From contig NZ_CP011968.1 of the NCBI RefSeq assembly GCF_001077535.1, positions 2,232,001 to 2,296,000 of the forward strand: 64,000 nucleotides of DNA. The letters are read 5' to 3'. This DNA comes from Clostridioides difficile ATCC 9689 = DSM 1296. GTDB lineage: Bacteria > Bacillota > Clostridia > Peptostreptococcales > Peptostreptococcaceae. Of the stretch, positions 35,666 through 45,908 are shown piece after piece. Below the pieces are notes generated by a model. That model did not search any database. It had not been told where the DNA came from and saw nothing but the letters and a program-made list of their open reading frames with translations. Position 1 is the first letter of the stretch. Every line of letters starts with the position of its first letter. The position numbers were made by a program, and so were the translations under genes.

Positions 35666-37027
35666 TTATCCAATATTTTCCTCAAGATTTGAAGTAACGT
35701 TTTCAGCACTTTTACGTGACTTTAATTTAAATAATGTTTGAAGTAATATAGCTATTATTGCTCCAGAAACTATACTTGACCCTCCAAGGACAGTTCCAAT
35801 TGTTTCTGGGAATTGGTCTAAAACTTGTGGAGCAGTTGTAAGACCCATACTTGTTGCTATAGATACACCTGCTATAAGATTGTTTTCTTCAGTGAATCCA
35901 TCCATACTCATAATAGAGAAACCAGACATTGCTATTGATGAGAAAACTACTAAAGTTGCTCCACCAACAACACAAGATGGTATAGTTGTCATTATTGCAC
36001 CCAATGCTGGAGATATCCCTGCTAGTAATAATACAAGTGCCCCTAGTGCTATTACAAATCTACTTGTAACTTTGTTCATAGATACAATTACTGTATTTTG
36101 GCTAAATACTCCAGTTGGAAGAGCTGCAAATAGTGATGAAATTATAGAAGTTATAGAATTTCCTAAAACAACTGATGCTAATTCTTCGTCAGTTACCTCT
36201 CTATCCATTGCTCCTACTGTAGCTATTGTACAGGCACCCATCATATCAGCTATACCTATTATGTAAATAATAGTAAACATTACTATTAACTCTGGTCTAA
36301 ATTCTAATCCAAAAGCTGCTGGTGTTGGTAAAGATACTATAGCTGCTCCTTGAACGGCTGAGAAATCAACCAATCCTAAAACTAAAGATATAGCATAACC
36401 TACTAATATTCCTATTAATATTGAAGAATTTTTTACTAAACCTTTACCGTATTTATTTATCATTATTATTACAAAAGCAACTATAACTCCTACTGTGAAG
36501 TTTATTGGGCTTCCAAATGTTTGTGTGCCTTCTCCTCCAGCTAAATTCTTTATAGCTGTTGCGAATAGTCCAAGTCCCATACATGCTATTATAGTTCCAG
36601 AAACTATTGGAGTGAATATATGTCTAATTTTCTTAACTCCAAATCCTACAAAGAATACGATTACCCCAGCAGCAATCTGTGCTCCAAATAGAGCTGCTAA
36701 ACCATCTTTAGCTGCTACTGAAAGACAAGCTCCTAAAAATACATAACTCATTCCCATCATTACAGGTAATCTTGAACCTAACTTAAATCCTTTAAATAAA
36801 GGTATTGGATATAACTGTAAAAACGTTGCTAAACCTGCTGCTAACATAGAACCCTGAATCAACATTGTTGCTTGCCCCTGGTTAAGTCCTACCACGTTTG
36901 CTATTAATATCGCAGGTACCATATTTCCTACTATCATTGCTAACAGATGTTGTAAGGCCAAAGGTATTGATTCCTTTAGTGGTGGTATCCCATCGACATC
37001 ATATTTTGAAGTATTACGTGTTTTCAT
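35666..37027 (-). CDS. NCS2 xanthine/purine permease 2
   Basis: 453 residues from the ATG at 37027; the in-frame ATG 21 bases upstream lies before GGGAGG and is not the start. About 12-14 membrane segments; begins KYDVDGIPPLKESIPLALQH, the PbuX/UacT pattern, and contains QNTVIVSMNKVTSRF. It is the nearest relative of the permease at 14824-16182. It should import xanthine, urate or a similar purine. A 296-bp gap separates it from the third permease upstream, with no terminator seen, so both may be in one operon. Confidence 0.88.
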   Translation of the reverse strand: MKTRNTSKYDVDGIPPLKESIPLALQHLLAMIVGNMVPAILIANVVGLNQGQATMLIQGSMLAAGLATFLQLYPIPLFKGFKLGSRLPVMMGMSYVFLGACLSVAAKDGLAALFGAQIAAGVIVFFVGFGVKKIRHIFTPIVSGTIIACMGLGLFATAIKNLAGGEGTQTFGSPINFTVGVIVAFVIIMINKYGKGLVKNSSILIGILVGYAISLVLGLVDFSAVQGAAIVSLPTPAAFGLEFRPELIVMFTIIYIIGIADMMGACTIATVGAMDREVTDEELASVVLGNSITSIISSLFAALPTGVFSQNTVIVSMNKVTSRFVIALGALVLLLAGISPALGAIMTTIPSCVVGGATLVVFSSIAMSGFSIMSMDGFTEENNLIAGVSIATSMGLTTAPQVLDQFPETIGTVLGGSSIVSGAIIAILLQTLFKLKSRKSAENVTSNLEENIG

Positions 37028-37323
37028 AAAATAAATCCTCCCATACATAAATATCTTGACTAAATATTTTTATAATTATTTTCTATAAATATTTTTATGA
37101 CCATGAATTTATTGCTCAACCGATAAACACAGCTAAACTGAGCTATTTTTATAAAAAATTAACAAATTTCTAAATATTCCCTCCCCGATTTTCAACTTAA
37201 ATGAACATTAATTGCCTGGTATATATTTATTTGTTAAATTTTTTATTAAAATGAATAGCTATCAAAAATAATCTAACAATCTCATACTAAATAATTTAAA
37301 CAATTCTTTTAAATTATTATATC

Positions 37324-38673
37324 TTAATTAGTCTCTTCCATAACAGCTCTTTCTTTAGCCTCATCCTCTAGACTTTTATTTGGTATTATTAGATTTAAAA
37401 CGAATGCAACCAATGTTGCAATTACTATTGGAGATTCTCCAAATACTAACTTTACAAATGAAGGAAATGCCTCTTGGGCTGCTGGTACTGATGTTATTCC
37501 CATGCCTAAGGCAATTGCCAAACCAACAATGGTAATATTTCTTGATGACAACTCTTCTGTAATAATTAACTTTATACCTGTCATTGTTATCATACTAAAT
37601 ATAGATATTGTAGCTCCTCCTAAAACAGAATATGGTATAGTAGTCATTAATGCACCAAATTTAGGCACAAACCCCGACAATAACATAAATATACCAGCTA
37701 TTCCAAGCACAAATCTACTTATTACTTTGTTCATAGCTACCATCCCCACGTTTTGGCTATATGATGATGGTGGTAAACCTCCAAACAAAGCTCCTATCAT
37801 AGTACAAATTCCACTTCCTATTACTCCACTTGATAATTCCTTATCTGTGATATTCCTATCCATGCCTCCCATTGTAGTAGCTGATAAATCTCCAATTGCT
37901 TGAACAGCATTGATTATACTTACAATTACTACTGAGATTATTACAGGCATATCAAATTCCATCCCAAATTCAAGCGGTTTAGGTATCGCAAACCAAGTTG
38001 CCTCTCTAATAGGGTCAAAATTTATTATACCCAGAACTAAAGATACACAATATCCAACTATAATTCCCAAAAATATTGCTGCCAATTTTGCATATCCTTT
38101 TGCAAATTGACTAAGACCTATAACTACCACTAATGTTATAGCCGCTACTGCCCAGTTTTGCATAGAGGCATAAGTAGGACTATTTACACCACCTGCCATA
38201 TAATTTATTGCTATAGGATACAAAGATAATCCAATTGTAAAAACCACTGTTCCTGCAACTATATTCGGAAAAAATTTTCTTATCTTTTTTATGAATATCC
38301 CTATTAATACTGTAGCCACTCCCCCTATTAATTGTGCACCCAAAATGCTTGCTAATCCATAATTTCCTCCGACTGCTACAAGTGTTGGTACATAAGTAAA
38401 ACCAACTCCAAAAATTATAGGCAATCTTGAACCAATATTTCCTATTGGATATAGTTGTATAAGTGTTGATATACCAGCTATTATTAATGCATATTGCACT
38501 AAAAGTGTTATTTGTGTAGGGCTAACACCCACAGCTCCTCCTACGACTATAGGTACTGTAACAGTTCCAACTATCATTGCTAGTATATGTTGCATTGATA
38601 GTGGCAAACACTTTAAAATTGGTGGCCTTCCATCAATATCAAACATAGAAACATTCTTTTGATATTTACTCAA
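37324..38673 (-). CDS. NCS2 uracil/xanthine permease 3
   Basis: About 449 residues from a TTG at 38673, chosen because GGGAGTG lies 6 nt upstream; a TTG 15 bases earlier overlaps that RBS. 12-14 membrane segments; FDIDGRPPILKCLPLSMQH at the start and QNVGMVAMNKVISRF as substrate-site motif place it in NCS2. It is more distant from permeases 1 and 2, so a different base may be carried. It is the first gene after a sigma-54 promoter with a leader of about 80 nt. Confidence 0.87.
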   Translation of the reverse strand: MSKYQKNVSMFDIDGRPPILKCLPLSMQHILAMIVGTVTVPIVVGGAVGVSPTQITLLVQYALIIAGISTLIQLYPIGNIGSRLPIIFGVGFTYVPTLVAVGGNYGLASILGAQLIGGVATVLIGIFIKKIRKFFPNIVAGTVVFTIGLSLYPIAINYMAGGVNSPTYASMQNWAVAAITLVVVIGLSQFAKGYAKLAAIFLGIIVGYCVSLVLGIINFDPIREATWFAIPKPLEFGMEFDMPVIISVVIVSIINAVQAIGDLSATTMGGMDRNITDKELSSGVIGSGICTMIGALFGGLPPSSYSQNVGMVAMNKVISRFVLGIAGIFMLLSGFVPKFGALMTTIPYSVLGGATISIFSMITMTGIKLIITEELSSRNITIVGLAIALGMGITSVPAAQEAFPSFVKLVFGESPIVIATLVAFVLNLIIPNKSLEDEAKERAVMEETN

Positions 38674-38765
38674 GGTTATCACTCCCAACTATTTTTTAAT
38701 GACAGTTATTATTATCTCACACAACATCCTTTCTTTTTTTATTTTGTCATCTCAATTTAATATGA

Positions 38766-38782
38766 AGCAATTATAATGCCAA
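38766..38782 (-). promoter_or_regulatory. Sigma-54 promoter of the permease 3 operon
   Basis: The minus strand reads TTGGCATTATAATTGCT, matching the -24/-12 consensus with correct GG-GC spacing. The operon it would drive runs to the terminator at 30632. It shares TTGGCAT and AATTGCT with the dpaL site. Confidence 0.8.
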
Positions 38783-38913
38783 TTTTTTAACATAATTGTT
38801 TTACATATATAATTTTTATTATATTTGTTAGTATTTGATAATTTATTAAAGCATTTATTTTTTTAAATTCTTTTAAATTTTTTTTATTTTTGGATAATAA
38901 AATGCTATTACAC

Positions 38914-38951
38914 AAAAAAACACTTAGAAAATAGTTTTCCAAGTGTTTTTT
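38914..38951 (-). terminator. Terminator of the sigma-54 activator gene
   Basis: CACTT-a-GAAAA pairs with TTTTC-c-AAGTG (one mismatch) and is flanked by A and T runs. It lies 50 bp beyond the activator stop and isolates it from the permease operon. Confidence 0.8.
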
Positions 38952-39001
38952 ATCAATTTTATAATTTCAAATTTTAGAATTGAGAATAAAAAGCCTAATT
39001 A

Positions 39002-40042
39002 TTATACATCTATTTTTCTGTACAATGTAGCTAGTGATATTCCAAGTTTTTTGGCAGCCAGTTTTTTAGACTTAGTATCATTTCCGTAAAACTTTAACAC
39101 TTTCTTTATATAGGCTCTTTCAAACTCTTCAAGTGTAAGTATGTCTTGTTCCATACTTATCTCATAGTCACTTTCCTCAAGTAACTTTATATTTATATTA
39201 TTTAACTTAAAATATTCAAGTATCTTTCTATTTATTATTCCTTTATGTATTATTCCATCTTCCTCAAGAAGGTTTAATGCCAGTTCTATAGTATTTTCCA
39301 ACTCTCTAATATTTCCTGGCCAAGGATACTTAAGCAACATTTGTTCCACATCTGGCTCTATATGGTACACGTTTTTCTTCATCTTTCTCGAATATTTGTC
39401 TATAAAATTGTTTATTAATATTTGTATATCGTCTCCTCTTTCTCTAAGTGGAGGCACTTCTAAAGGTATTACATTCAATCTATAGTATAAGTCTTCTCTA
39501 AATTTATTTTCCTTAACCAACTCAAATAAATCTCTATTAGTAGCTGATATGATTCTAACATCTATATCAATTAGTTCATTTGAACCTATTCTCGTAAACT
39601 TCTTTTCCTGTAATACCCTCAATAACTTTGATTGTAGTTGAATTGGCATATCTCCTATCTCATCTAAAAATACAACCCCTCCATTGGCCAATTCAAACTT
39701 ACCAATTTTACCTTTTGAATCTGCTCCACTAAAAGCTCCTTTTGTATATCCAAAAAGTTCACTTTCTAGTAAAGGTTCTGGTATAGCAGCACAGTTTATA
39801 GCAACGAATGTTTTATTCCCTCTGTTTCCTGCGAGATGAATGGCTCTTGCTATTAATTCTTTTCCAGTGCCACTTTCTCCAGTTATAGCTACAGTAGAAT
39901 CACTATTTCCAATTTTACAAATTCTATTCTTAAGAGCACGCATTACATCAGACTCTCCAATTATGGAGTCTACTGTTGTTGTTCCCCAAATATTATATAC
40001 TTCCATTCCACCATACATTACTGAATCACTGTGTTTGTCCAT
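39002..40042 (-). CDS. Sigma-54-dependent transcriptional activator without sensor domain
   Basis: 346 residues. The AAA+ domain begins at about residue 25: Walker A GESGTGKE (55-62), the sigma-54-contacting loop GAFSGA (102-107; GAFTGA in most members), Walker B FLDEIGD, and arginine finger region LYYRLNV. A Fis-type helix-turn-helix closes the protein ([18 protein letters not shown], 327-344). Only 25 residues precede the AAA+ domain, so there is no PAS, GAF or receiver domain; control must come from another protein, from expression level, or from ligand binding to the AAA+ part. Four sigma-54 sites in this window make purine genes its probable targets. Confidence 0.88.
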   Translation of the reverse strand: MDKHSDSVMYGGMEVYNIWGTTTVDSIIGESDVMRALKNRICKIGNSDSTVAITGESGTGKELIARAIHLAGNRGNKTFVAINCAAIPEPLLESELFGYTKGAFSGADSKGKIGKFELANGGVVFLDEIGDMPIQLQSKLLRVLQEKKFTRIGSNELIDIDVRIISATNRDLFELVKENKFREDLYYRLNVIPLEVPPLRERGDDIQILINNFIDKYSRKMKKNVYHIEPDVEQMLLKYPWPGNIRELENTIELALNLLEEDGIIHKGIINRKILEYFKLNNINIKLLEESDYEISMEQDILTLEEFERAYIKKVLKFYGNDTKSKKLAAKKLGISLATLYRKIDV

Positions 40043-40163
40043 AAAATATCAACTCCAAATAAGTATTCTATATAATAATCATTCACATTATCTATTTAAT
40101 TATATCATAACAGAAAAGCTTAGTTATAATTTAATAATATTATTTTAAAACAAAACTTAATAA

Positions 40164-40203
40164 AAAGTATATCTACTTAGTTTTAATTTGATAGATATAC
40201 TTT
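40164..40203 (-). terminator. Terminator/attenuator between mcrC and the activator
   Basis: Perfect 12-bp arms AAAGTATATCTA / TAGATATACTTT with T5 on the minus strand. It is placed to end the mcrBC operon, but it also lies inside the leader of the sigma-54 site just upstream, so it may attenuate activator expression. Confidence 0.75.
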
Positions 40204-40233
40204 CTTCATTTTACAAAAATCCTCTATTAAATA

Positions 40234-40250
40234 AGCAATTACAATGCCAT
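40234..40250 (-). promoter_or_regulatory. Sigma-54 promoter upstream of the activator gene
   Basis: The minus strand reads ATGGCATTGTAATTGCT, the fourth match in the window and similar to the other three. The start point would fall near 40222, about 180 nt before the activator ATG, which suggests autoregulation. A terminator-like hairpin begins about 20 nt downstream. Confidence 0.7.
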
Positions 40251-40368
40251 ATTTTATATGGAAATAATTTTTAAAATTTTTAATTTAAATCCTTATTAAA
40301 TTTTTTATACTACTCGTAATTTTTATACCTATATAAAATTACTTTTATAAATTTTAAAATTCTTATTT

Positions 40369-41637
40369 TTAAAATTTATAATTAAAAATTATCTTTTTTA
40401 AATCATTTTTTGTGTTTTTTATATCATCTAACCTCACAGTTTTTGCTTCTATAAACTTACCCTTAAATGATTCTGATAATTTCCAGGAACTATAATTCTT
40501 ATCTTTTTGAATACAAGGATATAATAATATACATCTTTTTGCATTTTCATATGCTGTTATATATGCATACATCTGGTATATATCACTTGACCTATAAAAA
40601 ACATTTGAATCTACTTCAATAGCTTTCCATTTAGTGTCAATTATAATTTCATATTCATTTTTTAAGTCATATAAAACTATATCCGGTCTTAAATTAAAGT
40701 TTTTCTTACCAGTTTGTTCATTTTTCAAAAGAAATTTACTCTTATCTTGTATATATGTTTCTCTAAATGAATTGTCCCATATACTTTTGATTAAAATTCC
40801 TATATATTCTTCATACAAAGTATTTATTTCAAATAATATAGAAAATGCCTCTTGATTATTTTGACTATTATCCATAGACAAATTTAAAAGTAGAAGTCTA
40901 GCTAGTAAATAACAATCTTTAAATCTATCATTGTTTTTATAAAATTTATAATCCAACAGTTTTTTTCTATCTATATAAATTAAATCTACATTTTGAAAAT
41001 AGCTTAAAATTTTTTTAATCTTGCCTTGAATTGAATTGTCATTTATTCTACATAAAATAGATATACATGCTTTTTTAAGAACTTGATTCAAGAAATTATT
41101 TTCACTATACTCATCATATTCACATCTTATTTTCATTGGAGAAATGCCTTTTTCTTTTGCATATGTACTTAATAATATTTTACCCCTCATAACATTTAAG
41201 TTCTCTATTTTATTTATATATTCAAAATAAATACCTTTTTTCATCTGTGTTTGCATACTCTCAATGAAATACATAACAAAAAAATTTAAGAGATTATAAT
41301 TTTTCAAACTCAATCTTATTTTTTCATTCATTGTAATTGGAATTTTATTACATATAGAAAGCATCTGTAATAGTATCTCTCTATCTTTTACAAGATTATC
41401 ACTTAATGACAATTTAGGAAGTATTTCAAGTATTACATTTTCAAAACATATGATGCCTACATAGTTTATAAATCTAAGTTTTTTGTATTTAATATCTATT
41501 ATATTACTTTTTAATACATCATTATTGTTCTCTAGATGCTTAAGCAATTTTTCATATTCAATTTCTGTAAGCTCATTTTCACCATTACCTACCCTTATCC
41601 ATTCATAGGTTTCCTTAACATATATATTTTTACTCAT
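40369..41637 (-). CDS. mcrC: McrC-like restriction endonuclease subunit
   Basis: 422 residues, a McrC family protein. The C-terminal nuclease domain is a PD-(D/E)xK fold with RPDIVLYD at 317-324 and IIIDTKWK at 331-338, giving the Asp...Asp-x-Lys active site. [13 protein letters not shown] before it is the usual family landmark, and the N-terminal 140 residues are the McrB-contacting part. McrBC systems cut DNA that carries methylated or otherwise modified cytosines after translocation by McrB. The start overlaps the mcrB stop by 8 bp, so the two proteins are made together. Confidence 0.87.
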   Translation of the reverse strand: MSKNIYVKETYEWIRVGNGENELTEIEYEKLLKHLENNNDVLKSNIIDIKYKKLRFINYVGIICFENVILEILPKLSLSDNLVKDREILLQMLSICNKIPITMNEKIRLSLKNYNLLNFFVMYFIESMQTQMKKGIYFEYINKIENLNVMRGKILLSTYAKEKGISPMKIRCEYDEYSENNFLNQVLKKACISILCRINDNSIQGKIKKILSYFQNVDLIYIDRKKLLDYKFYKNNDRFKDCYLLARLLLLNLSMDNSQNNQEAFSILFEINTLYEEYIGILIKSIWDNSFRETYIQDKSKFLLKNEQTGKKNFNLRPDIVLYDLKNEYEIIIDTKWKAIEVDSNVFYRSSDIYQMYAYITAYENAKRCILLYPCIQKDKNYSSWKLSESFKGKFIEAKTVRLDDIKNTKNDLKKIIFNYKF

Positions 41638-43564
41638 ATATATTTTTTAGCTCCTCACTAGATATGTTTTGTTTTATACAATAGTTAACTTTACTCTCCA
41701 TTATTGAGGCATTATTATTTTTAAATAACTCAGAAGCTATAAGTTTTTCTTTATAAACAATGTATTTATCTTTTTCATTTCTTCCAATTCCTCCTAAAAT
41801 CAAACCTACTTTTTCTGAATCATAATAAAAATACTCTTGAAGAAGTGGTATTATTTTACTTCTAAATACTACTACTATATCATTAATATTTTCTACAGCA
41901 AGTAGATAAGCTTGTCCAATAACATGGTCTCTATCATATAAAAACTCTATCCTTTTATTGATTGTATATAGCATTTTTCTAATATCTATACCATCTACAA
42001 TAGACAATAAATCATAATCTGGCATAATTTCTTCAAAATTAAACCTTCTTCTTAAAGCTATATCTAAAAGTGCTATTGATTTATCTGATGTGTTCATAGT
42101 TCCAACTATATACAAATTTGGAGGTAGAGAAAATTTTTCCTTTGAATATGGTAGTTTGACAATAGTTTGATTTGATTTAGTAAGTCTTTTATCATCTTCC
42201 AATAATGTTATTAGCTCACCAAATATTTTAGATACATTCCCTCTATTAATTTCATCTATTATTAAAACATAGTTTTCTGATTCTTCAAAATTAAAACTCT
42301 CACTATATTCTATATTTTCTAATACTAATTTCTTTTTCCTGTCTTTTATAGTTTCTAAAGTCAAGCTATCTTTTTCCAACTCAAAGCTCATCTTTTTTTC
42401 AAATTTCAATGCATTATAACATGCTTCTATAGATATATCCTTTAATATCCCATCTTCTGGCTTAAAATTGCCTTCACCATCAGACTTAAGACCCTCTATA
42501 AATTCCTCATATCCATATGATTGATGAAATGTACAAAATTCTACATTGTTTTTATAATCTAAGTAACCTGTATAGTATCTGTTTCTTAGACTGGTTTCAC
42601 TTACTAGATTGTAAACCATCTGTTTTGTATTGTATGTTTTACCAGTTCCTGGTGGTCCATAAAGTATAGTATTTAATGCCATTTTATTAGTAAATCTTTT
42701 TACATACTTTTCAACTATACTATTATTTTCAAATATAACCCATGCATTTCCGTCTATATTCTCCTTTTCATACTCTATCCATCTAACAGGAAAAAAATAT
42801 CCACCCTCCAAAGCACTTACTTTCTCTTTATCGAACCCTTCCATAACTTGACATACGCCAAATAGACTCTTCATTGTATGGTCATTTTCACAAATTACTT
42901 TCTCGCTATTATACAATAAAATATAATCATCTGTCTTTATATTTTTTAGGCTTTCTAATTGTTCTAGATTAATGGGCTGAATAAATAATTCTTCATCATC
43001 TACACACTTATCTACATTTTTATAATAATAGTTTTTTAAATACCATTTATTATTTTCACTTTCTTCTATTCTTTTTCTCAATAATTTCTTATCTTGTGAC
43101 TTAATAATTTCTAAATATGAGCTAATATCATTATTATTTAATTTATAAAATTCACTTATATATACTTTACAATTTGAAACTGTATCAAAATTATGCATCC
43201 ATTTTACTGGTAGTGTATGCCCTAAAATATGACTTAATTCATATCCATTTTCAAAATCTTCTTCAACTATGCCAATAGACACATTACATTTAACTTTTTC
43301 TTCTATATTTTGATATGCTTTATATAAAAAATAATCTCCTTTTTTAATCGACATAAACTTTTTTATAAAATCTTTATCATTACAATTCTCATTAATATAC
43401 TTTTCTGATTTTTTCCCCATACTGAATACTTTTTTTAAATTTATTTTTATATCAAATCCAAGTGCAATTATGCTTTCTTCTCTAAAAATCTGTGGTGTGT
43501 CTGTTTCCTGATAAAAAAATTCTTCCATTAACCAATACTCTGTACCTCTTATATTTTCAGACAT
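41630..43564 (-). CDS. mcrB: McrB-like AAA+ GTPase with two N-terminal EVE/PUA-like repeats
   Basis: 644 residues from the ATG at 43564, 7 nt after AAGGAG; a GTG six bases upstream touches the RBS. The AAA+ motor has Walker [11 protein letters not shown] (about 302-310), [13 protein letters not shown], Walker [14 protein letters not shown] (about 434-446) and the McrB signature MNTSDKS (490-496; MNxxDRS in McrB). The N-terminal half contains two similar segments: [11 protein letters not shown]...GIVEEDF...PVKWM and [11 protein letters not shown]...GVCQVME...PVRWIEY. Each resembles EVE/PUA-like modified-base-binding modules. They would give the complex its target specificity. Confidence 0.88.
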   Translation of the reverse strand: MSENIRGTEYWLMEEFFYQETDTPQIFREESIIALGFDIKINLKKVFSMGKKSEKYINENCNDKDFIKKFMSIKKGDYFLYKAYQNIEEKVKCNVSIGIVEEDFENGYELSHILGHTLPVKWMHNFDTVSNCKVYISEFYKLNNNDISSYLEIIKSQDKKLLRKRIEESENNKWYLKNYYYKNVDKCVDDEELFIQPINLEQLESLKNIKTDDYILLYNSEKVICENDHTMKSLFGVCQVMEGFDKEKVSALEGGYFFPVRWIEYEKENIDGNAWVIFENNSIVEKYVKRFTNKMALNTILYGPPGTGKTYNTKQMVYNLVSETSLRNRYYTGYLDYKNNVEFCTFHQSYGYEEFIEGLKSDGEGNFKPEDGILKDISIEACYNALKFEKKMSFELEKDSLTLETIKDRKKKLVLENIEYSESFNFEESENYVLIIDEINRGNVSKIFGELITLLEDDKRLTKSNQTIVKLPYSKEKFSLPPNLYIVGTMNTSDKSIALLDIALRRRFNFEEIMPDYDLLSIVDGIDIRKMLYTINKRIEFLYDRDHVIGQAYLLAVENINDIVVVFRSKIIPLLQEYFYYDSEKVGLILGGIGRNEKDKYIVYKEKLIASELFKNNNASIMESKVNYCIKQNISSEELKNIYE

Positions 43565-43592
43565 ATACACTCTCCTTAATATCTAAAATATA

Positions 43593-44315
43593 CTAATTAT
43601 ACAATAAGCCTACTCTAATATTTCCATTTAAATTTTCCTTTATATATAAAGAAAATATTACTTCATAGCTTTCTTCTACCTTGCTCTGAATATTACTTAT
43701 TAAATCATTCAATTCCATTATAGAAAATTCTGGACTTCCTTCAACAAATACAATTCCTTTCTTACTTATAAATTCCTCACCAATATATTCCATCCTATCA
43801 AATAAAATGTCAGCTATCTCGCTATATGACTTTGTATCTTCAAACTCTTCAAAAGAATACTTAATTCCTTTATCTCCTACAATAGCTTCTTTTAAATCAG
43901 TAATATCTATATTTATCATGCAAGAATCAGAAATAGACTCTACCATGATATTCATTAAATCAACAAATTTAAATATACTATCATTATTGATTTTAAACTC
44001 TCTCCCAAGCTCTAAATCTTCTTTATTTTCCTTCTCTGAACAATCCATTCCTATAGATAGAACTCTTCTTTCGTTTGACATATATGAAACAGCTTTTATA
44101 ATATCTCTAATATGTTTATCTTCAGATGAATATATCAAAAATAATATATCTACACCATCTAAAAGACTTCTAACATATTCTTTTTCAATCTCTTGATTTA
44201 TGTTTATTTTTTCTATATCCATATTTGCTTTTATTTTTTCTTCTACTTCATTTATTATATTAATACCTTCAGCTCCAATACCAATTATTTTAGCATTCTT
44301 ATTAAAATTTTCCAT
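43593..44315 (-). CDS. Divergent FtsZ/tubulin-like protein in the mcrBC operon
   Basis: 240 residues. The arrangement follows FtsZ: a first strand and loop AKIIGIGAEGINIINEV (FtsZ: IKVIGVGGGGNNAV), VDILFLIYSSEDKHI at the position of the GTP-binding GGGTGTG loop, RRVLSIGM, INIDITDLKEAIVG as in the NVDFADVRTVM segment, and KGIVFVEGSPEFSIMELNDL as in the ARGVLVNITGG/DLTL region. The tubulin signature GGGTG[ST]G itself is missing, so GTP binding by the usual loop is doubtful, and the protein is shorter than FtsZ (no C-terminal tail). It starts 49 bp after the WYL gene and ends 29 bp before mcrB. Role unknown; defence accessory is likely by position. Confidence 0.68.
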   Translation of the reverse strand: MENFNKNAKIIGIGAEGINIINEVEEKIKANMDIEKININQEIEKEYVRSLLDGVDILFLIYSSEDKHIRDIIKAVSYMSNERRVLSIGMDCSEKENKEDLELGREFKINNDSIFKFVDLMNIMVESISDSCMINIDITDLKEAIVGDKGIKYSFEEFEDTKSYSEIADILFDRMEYIGEEFISKKGIVFVEGSPEFSIMELNDLISNIQSKVEESYEVIFSLYIKENLNGNIRVGLLYN

Positions 44316-44364
44316 TATAACGTATATCTCCTTAATAATTATTTAATTTCAACATTTCTAAATA

Positions 44365-45351
44365 TTATACCATATTTTCTTCATAAAAATATCTTAACTC
44401 ATTGGCCTTATCATAAAGTAGCTTATTCAAAAATTTTGGCTCTATAACCTTAGCATTATTTCCAATAAAAAATAAAATCGAAGCATAACAATCTATATCT
44501 TCAACCTTTATGAATGTACTAATTATTCCACTACCATCTTCATTTAGCTCCATATCTAAATTCCAAGAACTGTCCTTTATTTTAGAAACACCTTCTTTAG
44601 TTAATAATACATTTAGATAAATAATTTCACCAAATTTTTTAGTAGTTGAACTATTTCCATATAAATTGTTATATACTTCATGTAACCATTCTTCCAAGTT
44701 TATATGTATTTTTTTACTTTCTCCTGTTCTTTTTATATCAATTATATTATCTATATGAACTAATATTATTTTATCACTTTTACAATCATATGCTGGTGAA
44801 AACCATGCTCCCTTATTTAAATATATACCTATAGGGCATACGTTTTTTTCCAAAATCTGATTACCACACTTATACTTAATATTTAAAATTAGAGATTCTG
44901 AAGAAGCTCTAAAAAACTCAGTTACATTACTACTCTTAAAATCTCCATCATTAGTATCATTAGCTACAAAGCCAATGTATCTTTTAATATTTTCTATACC
45001 TACTTTTATACTGCTTTTACGTTCATAACTTACTTTTCTCATTATAGAATTAATTTCTATTTCCATTAACTTATAATTATAAATCTGAAGTGACTTAAGT
45101 GCAAATAGTATAATCATAACTTCTTTTTCTGTAAATATAACAGGAGGTATATAGCTATTATTTAGCACCCTATAACCTCCATTTCTACCTTGTTCTGCTT
45201 GAATTGGAAGTCCCATTTTATTTAATTCTTTTAAATATCGTTGTATTGTTTTAGCTGAAAGATTAAATTCTTCTGACAACTCTTTTATTGTAAACTTTTG
45301 CTTATCATTAATATATATCCAAACATCAGTCAATCTTTTTACCTTCGACAA
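44365..45351 (-). CDS. HTH/WYL-domain transcriptional regulator
   Basis: 328 residues from a TTG at 45351, 5 nt after AAGAGGTG; an in-frame ATG 33 bases upstream lies before this RBS. The N-terminus is a winged HTH (FTIKELSEEFNLSAKTIQRYLKEL cut short here: FTIKELSEEFNLSAKTIQ), followed by GYRV and a WYL domain around SPAYDCKSDKIILV. WYL proteins sense nucleic-acid-derived or other ligands and often control defence loci and DNA-damage genes. It is the first gene of the unit with the FtsZ-like protein, McrB and McrC and probably regulates it. A link to QueT, 57 bp upstream, is possible but less likely. Confidence 0.8.
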   Translation of the reverse strand: MSKVKRLTDVWIYINDKQKFTIKELSEEFNLSAKTIQRYLKELNKMGLPIQAEQGRNGGYRVLNNSYIPPVIFTEKEVMIILFALKSLQIYNYKLMEIEINSIMRKVSYERKSSIKVGIENIKRYIGFVANDTNDGDFKSSNVTEFFRASSESLILNIKYKCGNQILEKNVCPIGIYLNKGAWFSPAYDCKSDKIILVHIDNIIDIKRTGESKKIHINLEEWLHEVYNNLYGNSSTTKKFGEIIYLNVLLTKEGVSKIKDSSWNLDMELNEDGSGIISTFIKVEDIDCYASILFFIGNNAKVIEPKFLNKLLYDKANELRYFYEENMV

Positions 45352-45407
45352 ATAAACACCTCTTTTCACTAATAATACTCTCAATTAATTAAATTACTAT
45401 ACACTAT

Positions 45408-45908
45408 TTAAAATTTAATATTAATGACATTTTTATATTTTTTCATTAAAAAGCAGAAAAATGGTACTCCTACAATTGTTACTACTACAAATTCTCCAAA
45501 ACCTACTTGTATCATAGATAGAATTAATGGAAGCCCAAAGAATACATTTAACATTAGACCAACCACAATCGAATTTATAACAGTTGGCCATAAAGAAGCT
45601 ATAACTAAAGTACTTTTATTCTGTTTACCTAACTTTCTAGTAATATAAATCATACTTGCACTTATAAATGTGGCTAATGTTCCAAAAATTATATCAGGTA
45701 CACCATATGGTCCTATTACATTTGCTAAAAAACAACCTAATGTAAGACCTACTATATATCCTTTATCTAAAAATGCCAAAAGCATCATAATCTCTGCTAC
45801 CCTAAATTGTATTGGTCCATAACTTATAAATCCCAATGATAATGTTAAAACTGCATAGATTGCTGTAATTGCTGCAGTTAGTGCTATATTAATACTATTT
45901 TTTCTCAT
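45408..45908 (-). CDS. queT: QueT-type queuosine-precursor transporter (ECF substrate component)
   Basis: 166 residues with five or six membrane segments. FRVAEIMMLLAFLDKGYIVGLTLGCFLAN and GVPDIIFGTLATFIS fit the QueT family (hydrophobic S-component of an energy-coupling-factor transporter); only the first twenty residues of each stretch are diagnostic. It likely imports preQ1 or queuine together with a shared EcfA-T module encoded elsewhere. I searched the leader (45909-46150) for a preQ1 riboswitch and did not find a convincing one. Confidence 0.75.
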   Translation of the reverse strand: MRKNSINIALTAAITAIYAVLTLSLGFISYGPIQFRVAEIMMLLAFLDKGYIVGLTLGCFLANVIGPYGVPDIIFGTLATFISASMIYITRKLGKQNKSTLVIASLWPTVINSIVVGLMLNVFFGLPLILSMIQVGFGEFVVVTIVGVPFFCFLMKKYKNVINIKF

